Origin: Paracoccaceae bacterium
GTDB taxonomy: Bacteria > Pseudomonadota > Alphaproteobacteria > Rhodobacterales > Rhodobacteraceae
Length of the DNA stretch: 64,000 bases
Assembly: GCA_024236495.1 (NCBI GenBank)
Contig: JACKKJ010000001.1
Coordinates: 310,001 to 374,000, forward strand
Direction of reading: 5' to 3'
The translations under genes were made by a program, and so were the position numbers. Positions 51,514 through 58,910 of the stretch are shown one piece after another; within the stretch, counting starts at the first letter, position 1; each line of letters begins with the position of its first letter. The notes under the pieces are model-generated. The model did not search any database. It saw only the letters and a program-made list of their open reading frames with translations, and was not told the DNA's origin.

Positions 51514-52032
51514 TCAAACCCTCCCTGCAGTCCGATCTGTTTTGCCAAACAGGTTTGCGGCGGCAACGATGGCGTCCCGAATTGCATAGACAGCACATAG
51601 AAAGGCCGCCAGGACGACCGCCGATTGCGGAACGATGAGGGGGATGCTGAGAGCGGCAGTCGTTTGCGGTCGCTTGATAGACCAAGCGACCATGTCGTTG
51701 GCCAGGCTCAGGAAGAACAGGCTCAGCACGACCATTATCGCGGACACCGCAAAGCTGTGCAGTGCCTTGTGCGTCGGGTTCTTCAACGACAAGGCAAGGA
51801 AATCGACGACCAGGTGTTCGTGATTGCGTGCCGCAACGACGGCCCCGCACATATAGAGCCACATGGCCGACAGCGTGGCGAGTTCCAGCACGCCGACGAC
51901 CGACCAGCCAAGCACGAAACGGGCCAGAACCAGAAACATGATCAGCCCGGTGATCGCGAGACTTGTCATGATCACGACTACGTTGAGAATGCCGATCAGC
52001 CCGGCATCGAGCTTTCTGAGAAGGTCGGCCAT
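51514..52032 (-). CDS. TRAP transporter small permease DctQ
   Basis: A 172 aa protein with four transmembrane helices, starting with LLRKLDAGLIGILNVVVIMTSLAITGLIMFLVLARF. It has the DctQ hallmark WLYMCGAVVAARNHEHLVVDFL. It partners DctM. It lies 70 bp after dctP and just before dctM. The ending DAIVAAANLFGKTD is an ordinary cytoplasmic tail. Confidence 0.92.
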   Translation of the reverse strand: MADLLRKLDAGLIGILNVVVIMTSLAITGLIMFLVLARFVLGWSVVGVLELATLSAMWLYMCGAVVAARNHEHLVVDFLALSLKNPTHKALHSFAVSAIMVVLSLFFLSLANDMVAWSIKRPQTTAALSIPLIVPQSAVVLAAFLCAVYAIRDAIVAAANLFGKTDRTAGRV

Positions 52033-52102
52033 GTCGCGCTACTCCCGGTTCGCAGCATGTTGGTGTACGGCCGGAACCCGAAAGCTCCGGCCGTGGCGCA
52101 GC

Positions 52103-53089
52103 CTATTTCACCTGAGCGCGGATCAGATCCATGATGTCCTTGCCGACATCGGGCTCCATCTGCGGCCAGACTTCGGCGCGGACCTTCTCGGCGATCGGAG
52201 CAAGCTGTTCGTCCGTGAGCTCGAAATATTCCATGCCCGACTGCACGGCCAGATCGACGTAGTGCTGGTCTTCGTCACGGGCAGCCTTGAAGCGCTCCTC
52301 CATGACCGCGACCGCGGCATCTTCGATCAGCTTCTTGTGGTCGTCCGATAGGCCCTCATAGGTCTCGAGGTTGACCAGCAGGTTTCCGGTCACGAAGGTA
52401 TGCTTCGTGCGGACATAGTAGTCCAGCACATCGCGGAAGTATTCGTAGTCCCAGTAGATCACGTTGCCCGCATCACCATCCACGACACCAGTCTGGATCG
52501 AGGTGTAGACCTCGCCCCAGTCGATCGCGGCGGTCTGGTATCCCATCGACTCAAGGATCTGCGGGAACGGAAACAGCGGCGGCGTCCGGACTTTGATATT
52601 CGCTGCGCCGGTGACGTCGGTGGCATAGGCGCCACGGGTTGCAACGCCGCTGAAGCCCTCCGGCCAGGCGCCGAAGTACTTCAGTCCGATGTCGTTGAAC
52701 ACCGTATTCAGCACGCCATTGGCCCATCCGCCAGGCTTGTAGGCCTCAAGCGCCTCTTCCCAGGAGGTGACCATGTAGGGGGCGTTCAGGATCCCGATCC
52801 GCTTGTCGTAGGAGGTCGAGGGCCATGAAATCATCGCATCGACTTCGCCGGCGACGAACAGGTCGAACACCTCGAGCTGACCGCCGAGTTCGTTCTGGTA
52901 GAAGATCTTGACGTCGATCTCACCGTTCGAACCTTCCTTCACCGCGTTCGCCCAGGCAGCGAGAGCGATGCCCGAGGGCGATTCACGGTCCCCGGAATCG
53001 GTGGCAAATTTCAGTTCGATTTCCGCCGAGGCGGCCGTTGCGGCAAGTGCCGTTCCGAACACGACAGCCGAAAAAAGGCTTCGAAACAT
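52103..53089 (-). CDS. TRAP transporter substrate-binding protein DctP
   Basis: A 328 aa periplasmic protein with a clear signal peptide (MFRSLFSAVVFGTALAATAASA, cleavage after ASA), then IELKFATDSGDRESPSGIALAAWANAVKEGSNGEIDVKIFY. The DctP helix GVATRGAYATDVTGAANIKVRTPPLFPFPQILESMG carries the conserved Arg that holds a carboxylate. The start at 53089 has GGAGG at six bases; an in-frame ATG two codons upstream overlaps that site. It is the first gene of dctPQM-nitrilase. The ligand is unknown but probably carboxylated. Confidence 0.93.
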   Translation of the reverse strand: MFRSLFSAVVFGTALAATAASAEIELKFATDSGDRESPSGIALAAWANAVKEGSNGEIDVKIFYQNELGGQLEVFDLFVAGEVDAMISWPSTSYDKRIGILNAPYMVTSWEEALEAYKPGGWANGVLNTVFNDIGLKYFGAWPEGFSGVATRGAYATDVTGAANIKVRTPPLFPFPQILESMGYQTAAIDWGEVYTSIQTGVVDGDAGNVIYWDYEYFRDVLDYYVRTKHTFVTGNLLVNLETYEGLSDDHKKLIEDAAVAVMEERFKAARDEDQHYVDLAVQSGMEYFELTDEQLAPIAEKVRAEVWPQMEPDVGKDIMDLIRAQVK

Positions 53090-53125
53090 CTCCATCCTCC
53101 TTGTTTGGTTGTTCTGCAGGGCTTT

Positions 53126-53168
53126 GACATAACAGTCGTTACGCGTGTTGCGTAACATGCGTTATGTC
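53126..53168. promoter_or_regulatory. Nested palindromic operator between dctP and tetR
   Basis: Two concentric inverted repeats share the centre at 53147. The inner one is GTTACGC-GTGTT-GCGTAAC (53138-53156). The outer one is GACATAAC (53126-53133) with GTTATGTC (53161-53168). Both lie 37-58 bp from the divergent start codons, where a dimeric or paired-dimer TetR repressor would block both promoters. Confidence 0.7.
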
Positions 53169-53226
53169 CTATAGTTGAGTCAAGAATTTTTCCGGACGCC
53201 CCCTGGGTCCGGCAACAGGAGCTGGC

Positions 53227-53868
53227 ATGGCGGAGCGCAAACCCAGGAAAGATCGAAACCTGGACAAGGCAAGCTGGATCGCTGCCGCGCGCAAGACGCT
53301 GATCGAGAAAGGCATCGCCGGTATCAGCCTGCGCCAGCTGTCCGAGGAACTGGGCGCAACGACAGGGGCCTTCTACTGGCAATTTGCCAACCTCGAAGAA
53401 CTACTGGAGGAGGTGCGCCAGGACTGGGCGGTGCGCAATACGGCACCGTTCACCAAGGCGATCGCGGCCGCAGGAGATAGCGGGTGGGACCAATACCTCG
53501 CCTACGTCGGCGTACTGCTGAAAGAGGATGAATACATACCCCAATATGACAATGCGATCCGTGACTGGGCGCATAGCTCGAAGCGGACAGCCGAAGTCTT
53601 GAAGGAAATCGAGTCTTTCAGGATACGACAACTCCTTCAGGTGTTCCTGGCATTGGGATTCACGGGCCGGGCTGCGCAGGTACGAGCCTATGTCACCTAC
53701 TTCCATCAGACCGGCTACAACGCGATGCAGGTGTCAGAGCCTCGCGAGGAACGGTTGCTGAACATTCCCTTTTATGCCGAAGTCCTTACCAACAGGACCG
53801 ATCTTCTTGGCTTGAAAACCCCACAGGCGATTTCCGATCACATCATTGCCAGAAGCTCCGAAACCTGA
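53227..53868 (+). CDS. TetR-family transcriptional regulator
   Basis: A 213 aa protein with the TetR HTH at residues 12-60 (ASWIAAARKTLIEKGIAGISLRQLSEELGATTGAFYWQFANLEELLEEV). The all-helical ligand domain that follows is not assignable to a ligand class. It is divergent from dctPQM-nitrilase across a 137 bp gap with the nested palindrome. It is therefore the probable local repressor, sensing the transported compound or its hydrolysis product. Confidence 0.92.
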   Translation: MAERKPRKDRNLDKASWIAAARKTLIEKGIAGISLRQLSEELGATTGAFYWQFANLEELLEEVRQDWAVRNTAPFTKAIAAAGDSGWDQYLAYVGVLLKEDEYIPQYDNAIRDWAHSSKRTAEVLKEIESFRIRQLLQVFLALGFTGRAAQVRAYVTYFHQTGYNAMQVSEPREERLLNIPFYAEVLTNRTDLLGLKTPQAISDHIIARSSET

Positions 53869-54433
53869 GGGCCGTTGCGCATCACGTCGCGGTCCCGCCT
53901 GGCCGTCAGTGAACCGCCATGATGTCAGGATCCCCGCTTGTTGGGGGGCAAGGCCGGAAGATGACGGCAACTGAGAGGGCGGCGAAGAAGACCTTGGCAT
54001 CTGGCGCGACTGCACCGCTACCGCGCGAGCGACTCAGTTGCCGGGCCCGCACGCCGACCACATTCGACCAGACACTGCGGTCCCAGGCATGCGCAGCAGA
54101 GCGATCGCTGCGCAGTTCATGGACGCACAGATTGTCGCGCTTTTCGAGTTGACCCTTCAGGACGACGAGGTCAAGGTTGTGGAGGAGCGTCACTGTCGGC
54201 TCGTTCCTGCGGACAAGCTCGATCAAAAGGCAATCAGAGACTATCGAGATTGAGCGGTACGATGTACGTCTGGTTGGGACGGGTGAAGTGTACGGCGTCA
54301 ACTGGAGATCAACTGGTGTTGGTTTGGCGCGGAGGACGGCATCGAACATGGCAGGGGTAACAGAGATAGAGGCGGAAAATATCTTTTTCGGTCAAGACTT
54401 TAATTAGTTTTTGATCTGATCTCAACTCAAGGA
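53869..54433. other. 565 bp region without a supported gene; edge of low-GC patch
   Basis: Several short frames exist on both strands, but none has a family motif or ribosome site. Two plus-strand frames (about 54038-54253 and 54240-54407) read protein-like in succession and look like a frameshifted remnant. GC content drops sharply near 54370, just before the Sel1 gene. It could be decayed mobile or accessory DNA; I find no transposase motif or terminal repeats. Confidence 0.4.
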
Positions 54434-54439
54434 GTGGCC

Positions 54440-55456
54440 GTGCTAATTAATGTTAGAAGCATTACTCGCAATGTCCTGAAAATTCTTATTTCAGCATCCT
54501 TCGTTTTTTTGTGCTCGATATCTTCTGTCGGCGCTGAGACATTCAGAGAATGGCAAGCTGGGAAGACCAATAAGGAAATCTGGGATTCTCGATCATCACT
54601 ACTTACATTCGCCAATGCCGGGGACCCAGAAGCGCAATTTTTAGCATCAATTTTTTTGGCAGGTTACGGAGACTGGTACTCGGTAGATAAAAAACGAGCC
54701 TTCGCCTACCTTGAGGCATCCGCCGCGGCCGGGTATCGACCAGCGCTTTCTAAGCTCAGCCTAGTTTACTTTTGGGGGGGGGCGGGTTGGCACGACGGAG
54801 TTGAGATAGATTTTTTCCGTGCTCAAGAATATGCGGAAATGGCCGGCAAGGCAAAAGTTGTTCGGCCATTTGACTACGGAATGACTACACTTCTGCCGCC
54901 AACGTACCAAGATTACCAATTCCCATTCGGTCAGCGGACGATCAGTCTGCTTAAGTCAGAAAGCGAATTTATGAACCTGGTGACGGCTGCCACAAAGCCT
55001 GGCGGAGCTGAGGCCGCCTACCAAGCGGGAATTTACCTTCTCGACAATTGGTCGGAGGCGCGACAACCAGCAGATTATCTGTTCATGATTGCTGCTTCTC
55101 AGGACCATGTCGGCGGAATAGTTGAACACGCGAAATTTCTCTATTTTGGCCCTTGGGTAGCCGGCCCTTCGCCGACAACGGATTCGCTAGAGGCCAGAAC
55201 ATGGTTTACAATCGCTGCTGAGAAAGGGTCTGATGAAGCAAAAAAATTTCTTCAGATATACAAATCCAGAGAGGAGAATGCGGCAAAGCGGCAGCAAGCC
55301 GTTGCCGCACTGGCGGGTGCATTCGCGGCCTTTGTTACTCTTTCCCAACAACCATCTGTTCAGGATCAAAGACAACGTCAGTACGAAGCCGATCAACGCC
55401 GCATCCAACACGGAATTGAGACCGATCTCGCGCTGGGTTGGCTGGCCGCGCCTTAA
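54440..55456 (+). CDS. Secreted Sel1-like repeat protein (accessory, low GC)
   Basis: A 338 aa protein. A signal peptide covers about residues 1-33 (NVLKILISASFVFLCSISSVGA). Sel1/TPR-like repeats follow: GDPEAQFLASIFLAGYG...KKRAFAYLEASAAAGYRPAL, GGAEAAYQAGIYLLDN, and ARTWFTIAAEKGSDEAKKFL, then a Gln/Arg-rich C-terminal tail. It probably mediates protein contacts in the periplasm. GTG at 54440 has AAGGAG five bases upstream. Codon use and base composition are clearly AT-richer than its neighbours, which points to horizontal acquisition. The exact function is unknown. Confidence 0.75.
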   Translation: MLINVRSITRNVLKILISASFVFLCSISSVGAETFREWQAGKTNKEIWDSRSSLLTFANAGDPEAQFLASIFLAGYGDWYSVDKKRAFAYLEASAAAGYRPALSKLSLVYFWGGAGWHDGVEIDFFRAQEYAEMAGKAKVVRPFDYGMTTLLPPTYQDYQFPFGQRTISLLKSESEFMNLVTAATKPGGAEAAYQAGIYLLDNWSEARQPADYLFMIAASQDHVGGIVEHAKFLYFGPWVAGPSPTTDSLEARTWFTIAAEKGSDEAKKFLQIYKSREENAAKRQQAVAALAGAFAAFVTLSQQPSVQDQRQRQYEADQRRIQHGIETDLALGWLAAP

Positions 55457-55588
55457 AACGAGAGTCCTTTGGGTTGTGCTCAAGCAAGCAAATGTCCGCT
55501 CTACGAGCCTCGCGGCTTCGATCTCGCATCCGCCGCAAACGACCACTTCCCGCCGATCCGGCTGCCTCCCGTGTTCAGAAGTGCGTAG

Positions 55589-56284
55589 CTAGAACCCCTC
55601 CACCCAGGGCCGGACGCTGACCTCGTTCGTCCAGGCGCTGCGGTCCTGTTCGATCAGGTGGCGGTAGGTGCGGGCGATGGCCTGCGGCCGGAGCATGGAC
55701 CCGGGCCGGTCCTCGGGTTCGCTCCGGCCCGGGTTCAGGATCATGCCGTCGATGTTGATCCAGGCGACGTGGATGCCCTTCGGATGCAACTCGCGCGCCA
55801 TGCTTTCGGCAAGGCCGCGTTGCGCGAACTTGCCCATCGCGAAGGGCGCCGATTGCGGATAGCCCTTCACCCCCGCGGACGCGCCGGTGAAGAGGATCGT
55901 ACCGCGGCAGCCGGCGACGGGTTCGGCCCCGAGCATGCGCCGCGCGGCATGTTTGCCCGCCAGGAAGGCGCCGATCGCGGTGACCTCGACCGCACGCCGC
56001 ACATCCTCGGCCGCAAGGTCCGCCACCGGGCCACGCACACGCATCGAGGGGTTGTAGATGACGACCCGCGGCGGCGTTGGCAAGGCGTCGAACAGCGCCT
56101 TGACGGCGGCCTCGTCGGTCGCGTCAAGGAGCACCGTGTCCGCCCCGGTTTCCTCGGCCACCGCCTTCATCCTCTCGCCGCTGCGCGCTGCGAGCGTCAG
56201 GCTGTGATCGCGGGCAAGTTCCCGCGCGAGGGACGCCGAAAGCCCGTCCCCGGCCCCGATGATGACAGCACGCGGTTTGTCCAT
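55589..56284 (-). CDS. SDR-family protein with Phe in place of the catalytic Tyr
   Basis: A 231 aa SDR-like protein: nucleotide-binding GAGDGLSASLA (residues 9-19), VVIYNPSMRVRGP in place of the NNAG strand, and ILFTGASAGVKGYPQSAPFAMGKFAQRGLAES. The usual YxxxK motif reads FAMGK, so the catalytic Tyr is Phe. This is typical of a recognised SDR subgroup with HVAWINIDG downstream, whose activity is unclear. The ATG is at 56284. It is monocistronic, converging with the Sel1 gene and diverging from tRNA-Gly. Confidence 0.85.
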   Translation of the reverse strand: MDKPRAVIIGAGDGLSASLARELARDHSLTLAARSGERMKAVAEETGADTVLLDATDEAAVKALFDALPTPPRVVIYNPSMRVRGPVADLAAEDVRRAVEVTAIGAFLAGKHAARRMLGAEPVAGCRGTILFTGASAGVKGYPQSAPFAMGKFAQRGLAESMARELHPKGIHVAWINIDGMILNPGRSEPEDRPGSMLRPQAIARTYRHLIEQDRSAWTNEVSVRPWVEGF

Positions 56285-56356
56285 GATCCCCTCCCTTGCC
56301 GCATTGGAGGCCCACTTGACCTCGCAAGTTACTTCGCTTACCTCATAGCGCGCCGA

Positions 56357-56430
56357 GCGGGCGTTGTGTAATGGTAAGACCCCTGCCTTCCAAGCAGGAG
56401 ACGCGGGTTCGATTCCCGCCGCCCGCTCCA
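56357..56430 (+). tRNA. tRNA-Gly (anticodon TCC)
   Basis: The 74 nt cloverleaf has the acceptor GCGGGCG/CGCCCGC, D-arm TTGTGTAATGGTAAGACC, anticodon stem-loop CCTGC-CTTCCAA-GCAGG (TCC), T-arm GCGGGTTCGATTCCCGC and an encoded CCA end. Confidence 0.97.
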
Positions 56431-56572
56431 TCCCTGCCGATGCTGCACCCCTTGCCTCTGCGCCACCTCGCGCATCGTCGTTCGTGCGCCTGTTCAGGCA
56501 CCTGCGGCCCGTCCCGACGGAAAGGCGATCTCACGCGGTCAAACGTCCCGGAATGGTCCGAGGCGACGTAGA

Positions 56573-56596
56573 CCGCCCCGATGAAACTCGGGGCGG
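56573..56596 (-). terminator. Hairpin terminator downstream of the AGCS symporter
   Basis: A perfect 9 bp stem CCGCCCCGA/TCGGGGCGG with loop TGAAAC lies 26 bp after the symporter stop codon. No U-tract follows on the minus strand, as for other stems in this window. Confidence 0.55.
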
Positions 56597-56621
56597 CCTT
56601 GCTCAGGCACCGGACGGGAAG

Positions 56622-58169
56622 TCAGGTGAACTTCCTGATCTCTCCGGACTTCAACCGGCTCAGATAGCTTTCGACCTCGCGCTTGACGATCGGCATAAGG
56701 ACATAGAGCCCGATGATGTTCACGACCGCCATGGCAAAGATTGCTGCATCGGAGAAATCGATGACGGGGCCAAGGCTTGCCGCGGCGCCGACGATCACGA
56801 AGCAACAGAACAGAAGCTTGAAGATCAGCTCCTGCGCCTTGCCCTCGCCGAAGAGATAGGTCCAGGCCTTGAGCCCATAGTAGGACCACGAGATCATCGT
56901 GGAGAAGGCAAAAAGCACCACCGCCACGACAAGCAGGTACGGGAACCAGGAGAAAGCCGAACCGAAGGCCGCCGAGGTCAACCCGACGCCGGAGGTGTCG
57001 CCGACGGTGGCGATGCGGCCGGTGGCTTCATTCATCACATAAAGGCCGGTCTCTGGGTCAATGACGAGTTGCTGGGTGAAGATGATCACCAATGCCGTCA
57101 TGGTGCAGATCACGACGGTGTCGATGAAGGGTTCCAGCAGCGATACGAAGCCTTCGGTGATCGGTTCCTTCGTGCGCACGGCCGAATGGGCGATCGCAGC
57201 CGACCCGACGCCCGCCTCGTTCGAGAAGGCCGCCCGGCGGAAACCCTGGATAAGCGCACCGACAGCGCCGCCTGCGATTCCCATTTCGGTGAAGGCGCCG
57301 GCGAAGATCTGTCCGAAGGCCCAGCCGATGTTGCCGATGTTCATCACGATGATGACAAGCGCCGCGCCGCAGTAAAGGACCGCCATGAAAGGCACGACCT
57401 TTTCGGTCACCCGAGCGATCGACTTGATGCCGCCGACGATGACGATGAAGACGATCGCCGCAAAGATGACGCCGGTGATCCAGCCAGGGTACTCTCCCAG
57501 CACGCCCGACAATTGTTGATGCGCCTGGTTGGCCTGGAACATGTTGCCCCCGCCGAACGATCCCAGGATGCAGAAGACGGCAAACAGGACCGCGAGGACC
57601 TTGCCGCCCGGCATGCCGCGTTCCGCGAAGCCCTTGGTCAGGTAATACATCGGCCCGCCCGACACGGTGCCATCGGGATATTCGTTCCGGTATTTGACGC
57701 CAAGAGTGCATTCGGTGAACTTCGAAGCCATCCCCAGAAGCCCCGCGAGGATCATCCAGAACGTGGCACCCGGCCCGCCGATGCTGACGGCGACAGCGAC
57801 CCCGGCGATATTGCCCAGGCCGACGGTTCCTGAAAGCGCGGTGGCCAGTGCCTGGAAATGGCTGACTTCGCCAGCGTCCTTAGGGTCGGAATAGTCGCCC
57901 TTTACCAGCGCTATCGAATGGCCAAGCACCCGGAACTGGATGAAACCGAAATAGACCGTGAACACGGAGGCCGCGATCACCAGCCAGCCGACGATCCAGG
58001 GGAAGGACGTCCCCGGGAAGTTCGAGAAGATGAACGTGACAAACCAGCCCGTCGATGTGGCGAAGGCCGAGTTGATTGTCTCATCCAAAGTCTGCGCTTG
58101 TGCCGCGCCCGCAAGAAAAGTCGCCGCGGCGGCGCCCGCAAGGGCGCGCGTTTCAAATCTTCTTTTCAT
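56622..58169 (-). CDS. Sodium:alanine/glycine symporter (AGCS family)
   Basis: A 515 aa AGCS transporter. It starts with a cleavable-looking segment (RALAGAAAATFLAGAAQAQ), then typical stretches: GDYSDPKDAGEVSHFQALATALSGTVGLGNIAGVAVAV, GGPMYYLTKGFAERG, and FSNEAGVGSAAIAHSAVRTKEP. It imports alanine or glycine with Na+. AGGGA lies eight bases before the ATG at 58169. It is 19 bp after uspA, in one operon. A signal-peptide-like N-terminus is seen in part of this family. Confidence 0.93.
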   Translation of the reverse strand: MKRRFETRALAGAAAATFLAGAAQAQTLDETINSAFATSTGWFVTFIFSNFPGTSFPWIVGWLVIAASVFTVYFGFIQFRVLGHSIALVKGDYSDPKDAGEVSHFQALATALSGTVGLGNIAGVAVAVSIGGPGATFWMILAGLLGMASKFTECTLGVKYRNEYPDGTVSGGPMYYLTKGFAERGMPGGKVLAVLFAVFCILGSFGGGNMFQANQAHQQLSGVLGEYPGWITGVIFAAIVFIVIVGGIKSIARVTEKVVPFMAVLYCGAALVIIVMNIGNIGWAFGQIFAGAFTEMGIAGGAVGALIQGFRRAAFSNEAGVGSAAIAHSAVRTKEPITEGFVSLLEPFIDTVVICTMTALVIIFTQQLVIDPETGLYVMNEATGRIATVGDTSGVGLTSAAFGSAFSWFPYLLVVAVVLFAFSTMISWSYYGLKAWTYLFGEGKAQELIFKLLFCCFVIVGAAASLGPVIDFSDAAIFAMAVVNIIGLYVLMPIVKREVESYLSRLKSGEIRKFT

Positions 58170-58188
58170 TTGATTTTCCCTGTTTGCG

Positions 58189-58623
58189 TCAAGGCACGAT
58201 GGTGCAGGGCACCGGTGCCATCTGAGCGAGCGATCCAGCGACCGAACCGAAGATGCGCGAGGCAAGCGTTGAATGCCCGGTCCGCCCGATCACGATCTGA
58301 CCCGCGCCGTGTTCGCTGGCGATCTCGCACAGCGTTTCCGCAACATGGCCATAGCGGATGACGGTTTCCACCTCGATCCCTCGCCCGGACAGTTCGGCCA
58401 CGAGCGGCGCGAGCACCGCGCTTTGCGCCCGGGTGATTTCCTCGCTCCGGCGCTTGTGACGCTCGGCGATTTCCTCGGGCGTCAGGAAGGAATAGGGCGA
58501 CCATTCCAGAACATGCGCGACGACAAGCGGCGCGCCGCGGGCCTTGGCCAGGGCGAGTGCATGATCCACTGCGCGCCGGGCCGCAGCGCTGCCGTCATAG
58601 GCGGCAACGATAGCTTCTGCCAT
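58189..58623 (-). CDS. Universal stress protein (UspA family)
   Basis: A 144 aa protein with the Usp fold: IVAAYDGSAAARRAVDHALALAKARGAPLVVAHVLEW at the N-terminus and the ATP-binding motif GQIVIGRTGHSTLASRIFGSVAGSLAQMAPVPCTIV (G-2x-G-9x-G-S/T type). It is an ATP-binding Usp that may modulate its operon partner, the AGCS symporter 19 bp downstream. GGAGGAGC lies upstream of the ATG at 58623. An 18 bp palindrome (58642-58659) precedes it. Confidence 0.9.
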   Translation of the reverse strand: MAEAIVAAYDGSAAARRAVDHALALAKARGAPLVVAHVLEWSPYSFLTPEEIAERHKRRSEEITRAQSAVLAPLVAELSGRGIEVETVIRYGHVAETLCEIASEHGAGQIVIGRTGHSTLASRIFGSVAGSLAQMAPVPCTIVP

Positions 58624-58641
58624 TGAGTGCTCCTCCATCTG

Positions 58642-58659
58642 TTACGGATCGTTCCGTAA
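58642..58659. promoter_or_regulatory. Perfect palindromic operator upstream of uspA
   Basis: TTACGGA-TCGT-TCCGTAA has perfect 7 bp arms and lies 18 bp before the uspA start. It resembles known TetR-family operators (ACGGAnCGnTCCGT type). No TetR gene is adjacent; the nearest, at 53.2 kb, has its own different palindrome. The controlling repressor is likely elsewhere in the genome. Confidence 0.6.
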
Positions 58660-58910
58660 GAACAGGATCCCCCGAAGCGCATGCAATTGTGTCCCGAACT
58701 TCGCGGATTTCGAACAAAATTCGCAAAATATGCCCGCGATATGCACTCATTACGAATAAATCTTCACTTTTCCTATATTTCATGGAATTTTCTTGCGCCT
58801 CGCTCCACCTGACACGGACCGGATGGGGAACGCCAGTTCTGGCGGCATATTTTCGTCCTTGTTCCACTTCGACCCATTGCCTAAACCCTTGCCCAGCAGG
58901 GAGACGCGCC

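Noticed and set aside
53906..54349. A 147-codon minus-strand frame as a transposase remnant
   Set aside because: I could see no DDE or HTH motif and no terminal repeats. The sequence reads as non-coding or decayed DNA.
58623..58910. An N-terminal extension of the ABC exporter
   Set aside because: It crosses the uspA promoter and its palindrome and is not exporter-like. AGGGAG supports the ATG at 58911.
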